The notes: generated by a model not told the origin, from the letters alone. A DNA stretch of 64,000 nt from Acidobacteriota bacterium (GCA_016185425.1 JACPNQ010000031.1:174128-238127); one strand, 5' to 3'; positions 50,903 to 60,520 are shown, counted from the first letter of the stretch. Numbers and translations are program-made.

Positions 50903-52855
50903 ATGCGCCGCTGCTTCATCTTTGCCCTCGCCGGAACTGCCCTGTTCGCACAGGCATCGCGCGATTTACAGACCGAGCTCGACGCCGCTCCTCTTCCTGA
51001 TAATCGCGCCCGCTGGGCCGTCGTCATCGGCGTTTCGACTTACAAGTACGCCCCGCCGGCCGCGCAGCTTAAGTTCGCCCACCGCGATGCCGAGGACTTC
51101 GCCCAGTTCCTCCGCTCGCCCCAGGGCGGCGCCATCCCCGCCTCGCACGTCAGGCTCCTCACCGAGCAACAGGCCACGGCCGGCGGCATCCGTGCCGCGC
51201 TCAATACCTGGCTGCCGCAAGCCGCCGGGCCGAACGACATCGTCTATCTTTTCCTCGCCGGCCACGCGGTCCGCGGCGACGAGGGTGACGGCTACTTCGT
51301 TGCCCACGACTCCGATCCCCAGAACCTCCACGCTACCGGCATCGCCTTCTCCGAGATTAACGCCGCCATCGGCCCTCGTCTCCGCGCGTCCACGGTCGTC
51401 CTCTTTGCGGACGCCTGCCACGCCGGCAGTATAGGATGGGCCGGCGACCGCGCCGCGCCCTCCGACATGCAGTCCGCCATAGAAGCCCTCGGGGCTCGCG
51501 ACCGCATGGTTCTTAAACTCCTCGCCTCGCGCTCGCGGGAACAGTCCTTCGAAGACTCTCGCTGGGGAGGCGGTCATGGAATATTCACCTTCGCCATCCT
51601 CAATGGTCTCCGGGGCGCCGCGGAGCGTACTCCCGATGGCGTTGTCCGTGCCGCCGAGCTTCTCGACTACATCTCCCGCATTGTGCCCGAACAGACCGGC
51701 GCCCGCCAGAACCCCCGCGCCGCGGGCAATTTTGAAGGCTCTCTCCCGCTTGCCGTCCTGCCCGTCCAGCGCGAGGTCAAGCCCTATGAGCCAGCCACGT
51801 TGGAGATCCGGGGAGCCCCGCGCACCGCCGTCTACATTGATGACCGGTTCTACGGCGCCGTTCGCGACTCCGGAGCCCTCGTCGTTGCAAATCTTCGTCC
51901 GGGTGCCCACCGCCTGTCCCTGGAGGAACAGGGCCAGACACCGCTCGAGCAGGAGGTCTCCCTCTTACCTGGCTCCTCGACGCTCGACATCACCACCGCG
52001 GCTGAGTTCGCACTCGCGCGGTTCGAACGGCTCCTCCGCACAGGCGACCTCAAGTCCGCCTGGGACCGTTACGCAGCCCAGCCATGGACCGCGCAACAGC
52101 GTCCACTTGCGGCGATGCGAATGGCCCACGCCCTCGAAGATAGCGGCCAGGCTTGTGTCTCCGACTACGTCCAGTCGACGGCAATCGCCCTCAAGGCCGC
52201 CATGTTCCTTCGTGCCGCCGAGTCCTTCCGCCTACTCAAGACCCTGCGCCCGAACGAACCCGCTCTCGATGCCCGCGCCCTCTTCTGCCGCGCGCGTGCC
52301 GAGATCGCCGGCGGCCTCTTCTCCGACGCGGAATCCAACCTCCGCCAGTCGCTCCAACTGGACCCCAACTTTGCCTGTTCCTACAATGCTCTCGGTGTCG
52401 CGTTACAGCGTCAAGGCCGCGCCGGCGAGGCCCGCGAAGCTTTCGAAAAGGCGCGCAAGCTGACACCGAATTGGGCTCTGCCGCCGCTCCAGATCGCGCA
52501 ACTTCTCATCGCCGCCAATGAGCTCAACAAAGCCCGGCCTTATCTCGAAGAATCCGCCCGCCTCTTCCCCCGAGCTGTCGGAATCCAATGGTCGCTGGCC
52601 CGCCTGAACCGTGTCCTCAAGCGCGACCAGGACTTCCTGACTGCCGCCAACGCAGCCATTGCCATCGACCCAAACTATGCCCCCACCTACGCCGAGCTAG
52701 GGGCCTACCACGAAGCGATTGGCGACTCCGCGAAAGCCGCCCAAGCCTACGAAAAGTATCTGGCCCTGGCGCCGAACTTCACCGACTCGACGGCCATCCG
52801 CGACCGCATCCAACGCCTTCGCAAACCCGCTCCTACCCTTCGCCGGACGAACTGA
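50903..52855 (+). CDS. Secreted caspase-like (C14) protein with PEGA and TPR repeats
   Basis: 650 residues from ATG 50903 (GGAG eight bases upstream). After a signal peptide (MRRCFIFALAGTALFAQA), the caspase fold has WAVVIGVSTYKYAPPAAQL, catalytic histidine 121 in LFLAGHAVRG and catalytic cysteine 172 in LFADACHAGS, the bacterial metacaspase order. A PEGA-type segment (about 293-365, ATLEIRGAPRTAVYIDDRFY) and about four or more TPR units (NFACSYNALGVALQRQGRAG, APTYAELGAYHEAIGDSAKA) complete it. Bacterial C14 proteins cleave after lysine or arginine. The sequence shows export, so periplasmic signalling or processing is more likely than cell death. Confidence 0.9.
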   Translation: MRRCFIFALAGTALFAQASRDLQTELDAAPLPDNRARWAVVIGVSTYKYAPPAAQLKFAHRDAEDFAQFLRSPQGGAIPASHVRLLTEQQATAGGIRAALNTWLPQAAGPNDIVYLFLAGHAVRGDEGDGYFVAHDSDPQNLHATGIAFSEINAAIGPRLRASTVVLFADACHAGSIGWAGDRAAPSDMQSAIEALGARDRMVLKLLASRSREQSFEDSRWGGGHGIFTFAILNGLRGAAERTPDGVVRAAELLDYISRIVPEQTGARQNPRAAGNFEGSLPLAVLPVQREVKPYEPATLEIRGAPRTAVYIDDRFYGAVRDSGALVVANLRPGAHRLSLEEQGQTPLEQEVSLLPGSSTLDITTAAEFALARFERLLRTGDLKSAWDRYAAQPWTAQQRPLAAMRMAHALEDSGQACVSDYVQSTAIALKAAMFLRAAESFRLLKTLRPNEPALDARALFCRARAEIAGGLFSDAESNLRQSLQLDPNFACSYNALGVALQRQGRAGEAREAFEKARKLTPNWALPPLQIAQLLIAANELNKARPYLEESARLFPRAVGIQWSLARLNRVLKRDQDFLTAANAAIAIDPNYAPTYAELGAYHEAIGDSAKAAQAYEKYLALAPNFTDSTAIRDRIQRLRKPAPTLRRTN

Positions 52856-52856
52856 T

Positions 52857-54194
52857 CTACAGATCGGTCAGCCGCTGCTCCGCGTCGCCAAACCTGTCCA
52901 GCTTCACACCCATCCTGTCCATGAGCGACAGGTACAAGTTGCACAGCTTCCGGTTTTCATCGCCGGCCTTCAGGTAGTTCAGCGAGCGGCCGGTCTTCAA
53001 CGTCCCGCCCAGCCCGCCCGCCAGCACCAGGGGCAGCCTCGTATTATCGTGCTTCCGCCCGATCCACAGGTTGTTGATCCACATCAGGCACGAGTTGTCG
53101 AGCACCGTGCCTTCCCCTTCCGGCATCGCATCCAGCTTGGTCGCTAGATACGCCAGCGAGCCTAAATGGAACCGCGAGATCCGCTCATATCCATCCGAGT
53201 TGTTGTTGTGCGACGCCGCGTGATGACCTTCCTTCACGTTCAGCCACGGATAGTACAGCGCCGACAGGTCGCGCGCCAGCAGCAGCGATGCCACTCGCGT
53301 CTTATCGGTCTGGAACGCGATGGCAATGATGTCGCACATCAGTTTCGCATGCTCGCGCAAGTCTTCCGGCAGCCCGTTTGCCGGCCGTTCCATCATCCAT
53401 GCCGGCTTGTTCGCCGCCTTCGCCGCATCGTCGGCGGTCGTCTTCGTTTCACGGGTCTTCTCAATGCGCCGCTCTACCTCGCGCACGCTGGTCAGATATT
53501 CATCGAGCTTCGCTCGATCCGTGGCGCTGATCTTCTTGCCCAGCGCGCCGGCCCGGTCTTTCACACGGTCCAAAATGCTCAGGTTCCGCAAGCTGCCGCG
53601 GTTTTCGAAAAGGCTGTCCCAAGCCAGCGACGGATACACTTCGTTCGGCACCGGCGAGTCCGCGCTCTGCCACGAAATGTGGGAGCTGTACGCCATCGAG
53701 AAGTTGGTCTCGTGGTAACCGGTCATCGGCTGTTCGCAAGCCAGCACCAGGCTCTGCTGCGCCGTGTCCTGGCCAATTTTGTTGGCGATCATCTGGTCGA
53801 TCGTCGTACCCGCATGAATGATCGGTCCACGCTGAATCACCGCGCCGGAAAGAAGGCTGCCCGTCTGCGCCGGGTGAATACCCTGACCGGTGGCCATCTT
53901 CAGGTAAAGCCCGTCGATAACGTTGATCTTGTGCTTCAACGGCTCCAACACGGACAGGGTCCTGCTGAGCTTCATATCGGCGCCGTTGCCCTCGGCGCTC
54001 CAATGGTCCTCGTTGATCCCGTTTCCCATGAACAACACGGCAAACCGCTTAGGGAAGGCGGACGGCGTCTTCGATGTCGTCGCGCCGTACGCCTGCAGCG
54101 ACTCCAGCCACGGCAGCGCCATGGTTACGCCCGCGCCACGCAATACAGCCCGGCGAGGAACGCGGCTATTCGTCGGACGGCTTTGGTTTTGCAT
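52857..54194 (-). CDS. Tat-exported DUF1552 protein (cytochrome module 3)
   Basis: 445 residues from ATG 54194. The start RVPRRAVLRGAGVTMALPWL has the twin-arginine pattern and the DUF1552 opening (L-R-G-A-G-x-x-x-A-L-P-x-L-E). Further markers: AVLFMGNGINEDHWSAEG, GIHPAQTGSLLSGAVIQ, SLDQMIA-type THIS-like segments such as GTTIDQMIANKIGQDTAQQS, FDTDK-like FQTDKTRVASLLLARDLSAL, and HHAASHNNNSDGYERISRFH. DUF1552 proteins accompany DUF1592 cytochrome-like proteins in Planctomycetes and Acidobacteriota; function unknown. It overlaps the DUF1592 gene by 29 bases, so the two are surely coexpressed. Confidence 0.92.
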   Translation of the reverse strand: MQNQSRPTNSRVPRRAVLRGAGVTMALPWLESLQAYGATTSKTPSAFPKRFAVLFMGNGINEDHWSAEGNGADMKLSRTLSVLEPLKHKINVIDGLYLKMATGQGIHPAQTGSLLSGAVIQRGPIIHAGTTIDQMIANKIGQDTAQQSLVLACEQPMTGYHETNFSMAYSSHISWQSADSPVPNEVYPSLAWDSLFENRGSLRNLSILDRVKDRAGALGKKISATDRAKLDEYLTSVREVERRIEKTRETKTTADDAAKAANKPAWMMERPANGLPEDLREHAKLMCDIIAIAFQTDKTRVASLLLARDLSALYYPWLNVKEGHHAASHNNNSDGYERISRFHLGSLAYLATKLDAMPEGEGTVLDNSCLMWINNLWIGRKHDNTRLPLVLAGGLGGTLKTGRSLNYLKAGDENRKLCNLYLSLMDRMGVKLDRFGDAEQRLTDL

Positions 54195-57100
54195 CGGGAT
54201 CAACTCCACGTTTTGTGAGGAACTGCGGGCTCGTGACAATCGTTTCGACCAGCGGCGCGAATCGCCCGCCCGTAACTACAAGGCGCGCGCGCATACGGTC
54301 TATTGTAATTTCATCGGATAACATTAGGGAACGCCCTAGCGCGAAGGCTAACAATTTCCGGCAGAGCGTGTCCTGGAAGTCCTTCTCGCGCTTCGTCTTG
54401 ATATAAGTCAGCACCCCATCGAGGCCTGAGCCCTGGCTGCCATCGGGAAACGCGGCCTGTGTCTCCACCGGCCGGCCCGCCAGATCCTTGGCTCGCTTTT
54501 CACCGACCGGGCCGTACCCTTCAAAGGCAAGACCGAGCGAATCGAATCGAGCATGACACGCCGCGCAACTCGGATTCTCGCGGTGCTTGGCCAGCATCTC
54601 TCGCAGGGGCAGGCCGATCTTCGCCTCGTCCTCCGGCAAGTCGGGCACATTGGCCGGCGGCGGGGGTATCTCCTCGCCGAGCACGCGCTTCACCACCCAA
54701 TAGCCGCGCTTTACCGGGCTGGTCCGCAACCCCGGCGCGTTCTGTGTCAAAAAGACGGACATCGGCAACAGCCCGCCGCGGCCGTAACCCGCTGCGTCGT
54801 CTACTTTCGTCCACTCCTTCACTGCCGGCATACCGTAGTGCGCCGCGAGCGGTCCATTCACGAACGTGTGCTTCCCATAGAGCAGGTCGAGCACGGGCCG
54901 ATCGTTGCGGATCACATCCTCGATGTAGCGAACCGGCTCCTCGAACATCGCCTGCCGCAGGTCGTTGTTAAAGACCGGGAAACGCTGCCGGTCAACGGCG
55001 TTGTGCTCCTCGAACCGGCGGAAGTCCAGCCAGTGTCCGGCGAACTCGGTAGCGAAGCGCCTGGCGCGCGGGTCCTTCATCATGCGCCGCGCCTGGGCGG
55101 CGAGAACGCCCGGTTGTTTCAACTGTCCCATCGCGGCCTTTTGCGTTAACTCGGCATCGGGCATGCTTGACCACAGGAAATAGCTCAGCCGGCTGGCGAG
55201 CGCAAAGTCCGGCAGTGGCTGCGCCGGGGCCTTCGAGCTGCGCAGGTCAAGCAGGTCGATCCGGTACGAGAAGTCCGGCGACATCAGAATCCCAACGATG
55301 GAGTCGCGAATGGCTTCTTCATGAGTTAGTCCGCTCTTGGCCCGGATCTCTTTGTAGTAGTCGAGGAGACTCGTTCGTTCGGCGGGCGTTAGGGGGCGGC
55401 GATAGGCTTTGGCGGCAAATTGCGCAAGCGCCTCCAGGTGTTTCGGCTCGGCCTCCGCGCGGGCTTTTTCGACGGCCCGAATGGCGGCGTTGACGAACTT
55501 GTAGTGCGCCTCGATTGCGTCCTTGGCGATGGGGGCGTTCTCCGGGTCGGTCTTCCACTTGGCGAGGTACTTGTCCTGCAGGCTGAAGATGACAGCCGGA
55601 TCGGTGATGGGACGATCGGCGGGCCGCTCGCTGCCGCTCTCGCGGCCGTTGCCGAGAATCTCCCCGCTCTGGTTGAAGTAATACTGCGTGTAGGTCCGGA
55701 TGGTGTGATCGGCGATGAAATCGAACTCCTGCCAGAGGCGCTCGAGCTCCTGGGTCTGCCGGTCATTGAGGATCATCTCCCGTAACGGCAGGTCGTCGCG
55801 GAAATAACCCATGACGTTGTGGAAGCCGGCGCTCAACAATCGCCCTGTGTCCCGGGTCAGGTCGGGGAAGAAGCGGCCCCGCTCGCGAATGTAGAAGGCA
55901 TCCGGGAAGAGGTTGGCAAACCGCGCAAAGGAGGCCTCATAGCGAGCGCGCTGACCGGCCGGCACGCGGAGCGGTTCCTGGTCATCCAGTCGCGCCTTGA
56001 TCAGTTTTGCCGCGGCCTGTACAGCGACAACGTCGTTGCTGCCTCCGACAAAGAAGGTGCCGGGCCTCGGCGTGGCGGGGACTTCGGGCAGGGGTTCCCC
56101 TTCAACCAGGAGCGCGGCTTGGTCATAATCTCTCCGGTTGTTGGCGAACAGGTTGAGCTTCCAGTTCATCAGCGGCTGGGACGTTGCGCTGAGGCCGCGG
56201 AGCATGGGGCTCACGTAGTGCTTCGCGATCAGCGCGCGGACGCGGACCACGTAGCTGCGCATCTCAACGCAGCCTTCTCGCGCCGAGGCGGTCTCGCCGC
56301 GCTTGGGCACCGGAAGGGCGCGCCACATCGTTTGGATCCTGGCCAGCGGGCCAACATCTTCCTTGGCGGCCTCGAGTGCCTGCCAGACGAGCGGCAGATA
56401 CTTGGGGCTGACTTTCGATTCGGCGGCGACGCTTGCCAAGGTAGCCGCAGGTTTGCCCAATGCGGCGCGATGCTTGTAGCGCCAAGCTGCCTGGAAGTAA
56501 TCGGCGTAATCGGTGGGCTGGCTTTCGTAGAAGTTGACGATGCGCTGGATGGTGTACTTCTCGCGGTCGGTCTCGACGAGCATCGGGTGCGGCGCGAAGT
56601 CGATGCCATCCGGTTTGAGGACCATGTGGCTGGCCACTTCCCGGGCCGCCTGCAAGTATTTGTTCAGCAGGGATGGCGACATGGCGAGCGACTCGCCAGA
56701 GTTGTCGAAGCCTTCGGGATTCGCCGGATCGACCGGGAACTCGCGGGTCGGGCGGAGGTCCTGGCCAGTCAGATCGCGGATGGTGTAGTTGTACTCGGCG
56801 TTGCTGAGGCGGCGGGCAAGGACGATGCCCGGATCGCCGGCGTGCTTTTTCGCCTCGTTATGGCGCACCGCCTCGACCCAGGCGATTACCTTCTGTTTCG
56901 TCTCCGCGCCGGGTTGCTTGAGCGGCTTTGGAGGCATGTCGCCGGCCTTCAGCCGTTCGGCAAGAAGAGCCCAGTGCGGGTGGTCCCGAACCACATCGGC
57001 GAGGGCGGAGTAGGACTGGAGATTGAACTGCGCCGCGGGCGTCTTGCCGCCATGGCAGGAAACACAGTAAGTGCTTACAAAAGGCTTCACCGTTTGCGTA

Positions 57101-57198
57101 AAGCGGCGCTCCAGGCCGGTTTCCACCGGACCGGCAAACGAGATCGCCAAACTAGCGAGCCACAGAAGGGAGGCACGGACAAGGGTGCGGGAGTGCAT
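54166..57198 (-). CDS. DUF1592 cytochrome-like protein with two haem sites (module 3)
   Basis: 1010 residues from ATG 57198. Signal peptide MHSRTLVRASLLWLASLAIS. Haem-type site 1 is C45-V-S-C48-H49 in FVSTYCVSCHGGKTPAAQFN, site 2 is CAACHARFDSLGLAFEGYGP near the C-terminus. Between lie DUF1587 (RLSNAEYNYTIRDLTGQDLR, EGFDNSGESLAMSPSLLNKY), DUF1592 (ALASRLSYFLWSSMPDAELT, FAGHWLDFRRFEEHN), DUF1588 (GGLLPMSVFLTQNAPGLRTS, SPVKRGYWVVKRVLGEEIPP) and DUF1585 (KLLAFALGRSLMLSDEITID), the usual order. A longer internal linker (about 180-540) than typical. It is the longest gene in the window and heads module 3. Confidence 0.94.
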   Translation of the reverse strand: MHSRTLVRASLLWLASLAISFAGPVETGLERRFTQTVKPFVSTYCVSCHGGKTPAAQFNLQSYSALADVVRDHPHWALLAERLKAGDMPPKPLKQPGAETKQKVIAWVEAVRHNEAKKHAGDPGIVLARRLSNAEYNYTIRDLTGQDLRPTREFPVDPANPEGFDNSGESLAMSPSLLNKYLQAAREVASHMVLKPDGIDFAPHPMLVETDREKYTIQRIVNFYESQPTDYADYFQAAWRYKHRAALGKPAATLASVAAESKVSPKYLPLVWQALEAAKEDVGPLARIQTMWRALPVPKRGETASAREGCVEMRSYVVRVRALIAKHYVSPMLRGLSATSQPLMNWKLNLFANNRRDYDQAALLVEGEPLPEVPATPRPGTFFVGGSNDVVAVQAAAKLIKARLDDQEPLRVPAGQRARYEASFARFANLFPDAFYIRERGRFFPDLTRDTGRLLSAGFHNVMGYFRDDLPLREMILNDRQTQELERLWQEFDFIADHTIRTYTQYYFNQSGEILGNGRESGSERPADRPITDPAVIFSLQDKYLAKWKTDPENAPIAKDAIEAHYKFVNAAIRAVEKARAEAEPKHLEALAQFAAKAYRRPLTPAERTSLLDYYKEIRAKSGLTHEEAIRDSIVGILMSPDFSYRIDLLDLRSSKAPAQPLPDFALASRLSYFLWSSMPDAELTQKAAMGQLKQPGVLAAQARRMMKDPRARRFATEFAGHWLDFRRFEEHNAVDRQRFPVFNNDLRQAMFEEPVRYIEDVIRNDRPVLDLLYGKHTFVNGPLAAHYGMPAVKEWTKVDDAAGYGRGGLLPMSVFLTQNAPGLRTSPVKRGYWVVKRVLGEEIPPPPANVPDLPEDEAKIGLPLREMLAKHRENPSCAACHARFDSLGLAFEGYGPVGEKRAKDLAGRPVETQAAFPDGSQGSGLDGVLTYIKTKREKDFQDTLCRKLLAFALGRSLMLSDEITIDRMRARLVVTGGRFAPLVETIVTSPQFLTKRGVDPDAKPKPSDE

Positions 57199-57240
57199 GC
57201 TCAAATTACGTTCATCATGATCCTATCACCCCGGGCGTAT

Positions 57241-58095
57241 TTATTTGGCTGGCTCGGGGCGCTGGATGGTGCCGCTGTCGATGATTGTTCCGCCGCTCGA
57301 GATTACCTGGAAGTAGAAGGTGTCTTTGTCGATCTCGCAGAGCATGAAGGCATTTTGCTTGTCCTCGCCTTTCGCCGTCAGGCCGGTGCGGAGGATATTG
57401 CCTTTGCGAAGCTTGGCGGAGCTGCCGACGATGAAGTAGGGGATGCCCTTCTGCGGCTTGATGCGCTCGTAGAAATGCTCGTGGCCGGCGAGGACCAGCG
57501 ACATGCCGTGCTTGACGAAGATCGGCTCAAGTACCTTTCGAAGCTCGACGCTGGAGCCGTGCGTGTCTCCCGAAGAATAAAGGGGATGGTGGAAGTAGGC
57601 GATCTTCCATCCCGCGGCGGGGCCGTTCATTTCCTTCTCGATCCAATCGAGCTGCTCCTTACTCATATAGTTGCTATCCAGGACGAAGAACTTTACATTT
57701 TCATTCGGCTTGAACGAATAGAAGCGCCTGCCGCCCATGTTGAAGTTCTTGTAGAAGCGCTGGTTGGGGTTATCGTGATTGCCGAGCGTGGCGTAGAACT
57801 TGACGCCGTTCTTGAGGAGTGCGTCGTAGGGGCGTTCGAACTTTTTTTGGAAGTCTCCAGGGGACTCGCCCCCGTAGAGATTGTCGCCCATCATGATGAC
57901 CACGTCGTACTGAAAGACTCCGCGGAAAGTCTCCATCTGCTGGGCGATCTTGTATTGCGCCGAGCCGCCCGTGCCGCTATCGCCGATGACGGCAAAGTGG
58001 AAGGAGTCTTTCTTGTTTGGAAGCTTCAGTTCCTGGGCTAGAGCGGATGGGAGCGCGACGGCCCATAACGCGAGCGCGGCGACAAAACGGTTCAT
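57241..58095 (-). CDS. Secreted calcineurin-like metallophosphoesterase
   Basis: 284 residues with a signal peptide (MNRFVAALALWAVALPSALA). All metal-binding motifs of the family are present: FAVIGDSGTGG, VVIMMGDNLYGG, YATLGNHDNPNQ, IAYFHHPLYSSG and LVLAGHEHFYERI. The pattern, and G-D-S-G-T-G-G in particular, resembles purple acid phosphatase-like and related secreted phosphatases, releasing phosphate from organic sources. The upstream secreted protein overlaps its start by 4 bases, so both are cotranscribed. It ends 43 bases before module 3 on the same strand. Confidence 0.93.
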   Translation of the reverse strand: MNRFVAALALWAVALPSALAQELKLPNKKDSFHFAVIGDSGTGGSAQYKIAQQMETFRGVFQYDVVIMMGDNLYGGESPGDFQKKFERPYDALLKNGVKFYATLGNHDNPNQRFYKNFNMGGRRFYSFKPNENVKFFVLDSNYMSKEQLDWIEKEMNGPAAGWKIAYFHHPLYSSGDTHGSSVELRKVLEPIFVKHGMSLVLAGHEHFYERIKPQKGIPYFIVGSSAKLRKGNILRTGLTAKGEDKQNAFMLCEIDKDTFYFQVISSGGTIIDSGTIQRPEPAK

Positions 58096-58652
58096 AATCC
58101 TGGAGCGGCCCCTTTAAGGTAATCAATTATCAGATTCGACGCGGTATCCAAAAGAAGCAGCGTATTGCCGCTGAATCTATATTCGACGTCTTTGGGGAGC
58201 TTCGGCAACTGGAGGAGGAGCGCCGGGGGGACGGTCGACAGCGGCGCGGAGAAAGGATACACGCCGTTGACTTGAATTACCGGGGCTGCTTCGGTAGCTT
58301 CTTTGTCGCGGGCGGGATTTCCTTGACGGGCGGTGGCGCGGACCTGTTGTTTCGAGGCGCCTTGAAAGTTGGCCTTGAGGATCTCAAAGAATAGGGGGCG
58401 GCACTCGGCGACGAATACATCACCGGGTTGCGCGCCGGCGCGCGCCGTGCGAATGCCAGCGGAGAGCGCCCTGACATGCGTGTCAATCTGCGCGGGCGTC
58501 GCGTTTTTCGGCAGGCCGGGGGCGTTTTGATTCACGGTTTGACGGATCTTTACATAATCGTTGACGCGTTGTGTAAACGCGTCGACACGGGGATCACCTA
58601 GGGCGACCGACGACGCCAGAAGGATGATCACGGCAAGGACTATAGGTCTCAT
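58092..58652 (-). CDS. Small secreted protein of unknown function
   Basis: 186 residues from ATG 58652 with signal peptide MRPIVLAVIILLASSVALGD. The mature part begins with a helical region (FTQRVNDYVKIRQTVNQNAP, IDTHVRALSAGIRTARAGAQ) and ends in YPFSAPLSTVPPALLLQLPK and YRFSGNTLLLLDTASNLIID, where a short hydrophobic strand pair closes it. I recognise no named domain. It overlaps the phosphoesterase gene by 4 bases (ATGA) and diverges from the ABC exporter, so it may assist or be processed with the phosphoesterase. Confidence 0.7.
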   Translation of the reverse strand: MRPIVLAVIILLASSVALGDPRVDAFTQRVNDYVKIRQTVNQNAPGLPKNATPAQIDTHVRALSAGIRTARAGAQPGDVFVAECRPLFFEILKANFQGASKQQVRATARQGNPARDKEATEAAPVIQVNGVYPFSAPLSTVPPALLLQLPKLPKDVEYRFSGNTLLLLDTASNLIIDYLKGAAPGL

Positions 58653-58744
58653 GCTGTGTGTTGGATTCACGGGCATGGGCTGCCGTTTCGACGCCGGTGA
58701 AACAAAGTCCACCTCAATGGAATCAGGAATCTAGAAGGCAGAAT

Positions 58745-60520
58745 TTGCGCTATCCGATTATCGTTAACATCGTACGTCCGTATAAGGCGCAGCTATTGGG
58801 AGCGCTGGCCGCTGCTTTATGTGAGAGCGCGGTTACATTACTCGGCCCGTGGCCGTTGAAGATTGTCTTCGACAGCGTGCTGGGGCAGCATCCCTTACCG
58901 GGATGGCTGCAGCCGTGGAGCGGGACGGATAAGCTCGCGGTACTTCAATTTGCGGCGGTTGCGGCATTAGCGATCGCGGCGGCGGGGGCCGTGTGTACCT
59001 ACGCGGAGAAGCATTTCACGACGACGGTCGGGCAATGGATCAGTCATGATCTGCGCAAGACGCTGTACTTTCATGTGCAGAGGCTCGGTCTGTCGTATCA
59101 CGACCGGAAGCAGACGGGCGATTTGATCAGCCGCATCACGAGCGACATCGACTCGATGCAGAGCTTTATTACGTCGGGGATGCTGACGGCGATTATTCAA
59201 ACTGCCACGCTGGGCGGCATGGTAGCGGTGATGTTCTACATCAACTGGCAGTTCACGTTGATCGCACTCTCGGTTGCGCCGCTTCTGTTTTTCGTTGTGT
59301 TCCGGTACACGCGGATGATCAAGCAGTTCTCGCGGGACATGCGGAAGCAAGAGGGCCGGGTGGTTTCGATGGTGGAGGAGGTCCTGACATCGATTCGCGT
59401 GGTGAAGGCTTTCGCGCGGGAAGAGTACGAGCAGAAGCGCCTGGAGGAGCAGAGCCTGGAGACGGTAGAGGCCGCGTTGAAAGCGAGAAGCGTCAAGGCG
59501 AAGTTGACGCCCTTGGTCGAGATTATCGTGGCGGCGGGCACGAGCCTGGTGATCTGGTACGGCGGGCGGATGGCACTGGAAGGAAACTTATCGCCAGGCT
59601 CGCTCATCGTTTTTGTCTCCTACCTGGCGAAGATGTACAAGCCGATGCAAGAGCTGTCGAAGATGACGGACACGTACTCGAAGGCGGTGGTCGGGTATGA
59701 GCGGGTGGTGGAGGTGCTGGAGACGGAGAACGACATTAAAGACCCGCCGCGGGCGAAGAATGCACCAAAGTTCCGTGGAGCGATCGAATTCGACAGCGTC
59801 TCGTTCGCGTACGTGAAAGACCAGCCAGTGTTGTCCAACTTGTCGTTTCGCGTGGAGCCGGGCCAGGTCGCGGCAATTGTCGGACCGACTGGCGCGGGGA
59901 AGTCGACGATTCTGGGAATGTTATCGCGCTTTTACGATCCGCAGTCGGGCGCGGTGCGGATCGACGGGCAGGACATACGCACCTTCAAGCAGAAGTCGGT
60001 GCGGGAGCAGATCAGCATCGTGCTGCAGGAGACGCTGCTATTTGCGGGCCCGATCTGGGAGAACATCGCGTACGGCCGGCCGGGGGCCAAGCGCGAGGAG
60101 ATCCTGCGGGCGGCGGAGACGGCGAACGTCGATGAGTTTGTCAATAAGCTGCCGGAGGGTTACGACACGGTGGTGGGAGAGCGCGGCGTGACGTTATCCG
60201 GCGGGCAGAGGCAGCGCGTTGCGATCGCGCGGGCGGTGATCCGGAACACACCGATTCTGCTGCTGGACGAGCCGAGCTCGGGGTTGGATGCGGCGTCAGA
60301 GAAGTTAGTTTTCGAGGCCCTGGACCGGCTGATGGAAGGGAAGACGGCGCTTGTGGTGGCGCACCGGCTGTCGACGATCCGGCGAGCCGATGCGATCTTT
60401 GTGCTGCGGGACGGACGGATTGTTGAAACGGGAACGCACGACGAATTGATTGCCGCCGGCGGATTCTATGCGGAGTTATACGAGATCCAGTTCGGCGGCG
60501 TGGAGGCGGAGCACCGATGA
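58745..60520 (+). CDS. ABC exporter (fused membrane and ATPase domains, MsbA-like)
   Basis: 591 residues if started at TTG 58745, which has GAAGG about 6 bases upstream; GTG 58697 or 58658 would add 16 or 29 residues, and no ATG is available in frame. Six membrane helices (YPIIVNIVRPYKAQLLGALA to about residue 290), then an ATPase domain with Walker A VGPTGAGKSTI, signature LSGGQRQRVAIARA, Walker B ILLLDEPSSGLD and H-loop VVAHRLSTIRRAD. The family exports lipids, peptides or drugs. The PLD-like gene overlaps its end by 4 bases. Substrate unknown. Confidence 0.93.
   Translation: MRYPIIVNIVRPYKAQLLGALAAALCESAVTLLGPWPLKIVFDSVLGQHPLPGWLQPWSGTDKLAVLQFAAVAALAIAAAGAVCTYAEKHFTTTVGQWISHDLRKTLYFHVQRLGLSYHDRKQTGDLISRITSDIDSMQSFITSGMLTAIIQTATLGGMVAVMFYINWQFTLIALSVAPLLFFVVFRYTRMIKQFSRDMRKQEGRVVSMVEEVLTSIRVVKAFAREEYEQKRLEEQSLETVEAALKARSVKAKLTPLVEIIVAAGTSLVIWYGGRMALEGNLSPGSLIVFVSYLAKMYKPMQELSKMTDTYSKAVVGYERVVEVLETENDIKDPPRAKNAPKFRGAIEFDSVSFAYVKDQPVLSNLSFRVEPGQVAAIVGPTGAGKSTILGMLSRFYDPQSGAVRIDGQDIRTFKQKSVREQISIVLQETLLFAGPIWENIAYGRPGAKREEILRAAETANVDEFVNKLPEGYDTVVGERGVTLSGGQRQRVAIARAVIRNTPILLLDEPSSGLDAASEKLVFEALDRLMEGKTALVVAHRLSTIRRADAIFVLRDGRIVETGTHDELIAAGGFYAELYEIQFGGVEAEHR

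Noticed and set aside
50903..52855. Caspase-like gene as part of a gasdermin or CBASS-type defence system
   Set aside because: It has a signal peptide, and no gasdermin, nucleotide cyclase or sensor gene adjoins.
55819..58041. 740-codon open frame on the plus strand opposite the DUF1592 and phosphoesterase genes
   Set aside because: It covers two genes with clear motifs on the other strand and shows no recognisable domain of its own; composition matches a shadow frame.
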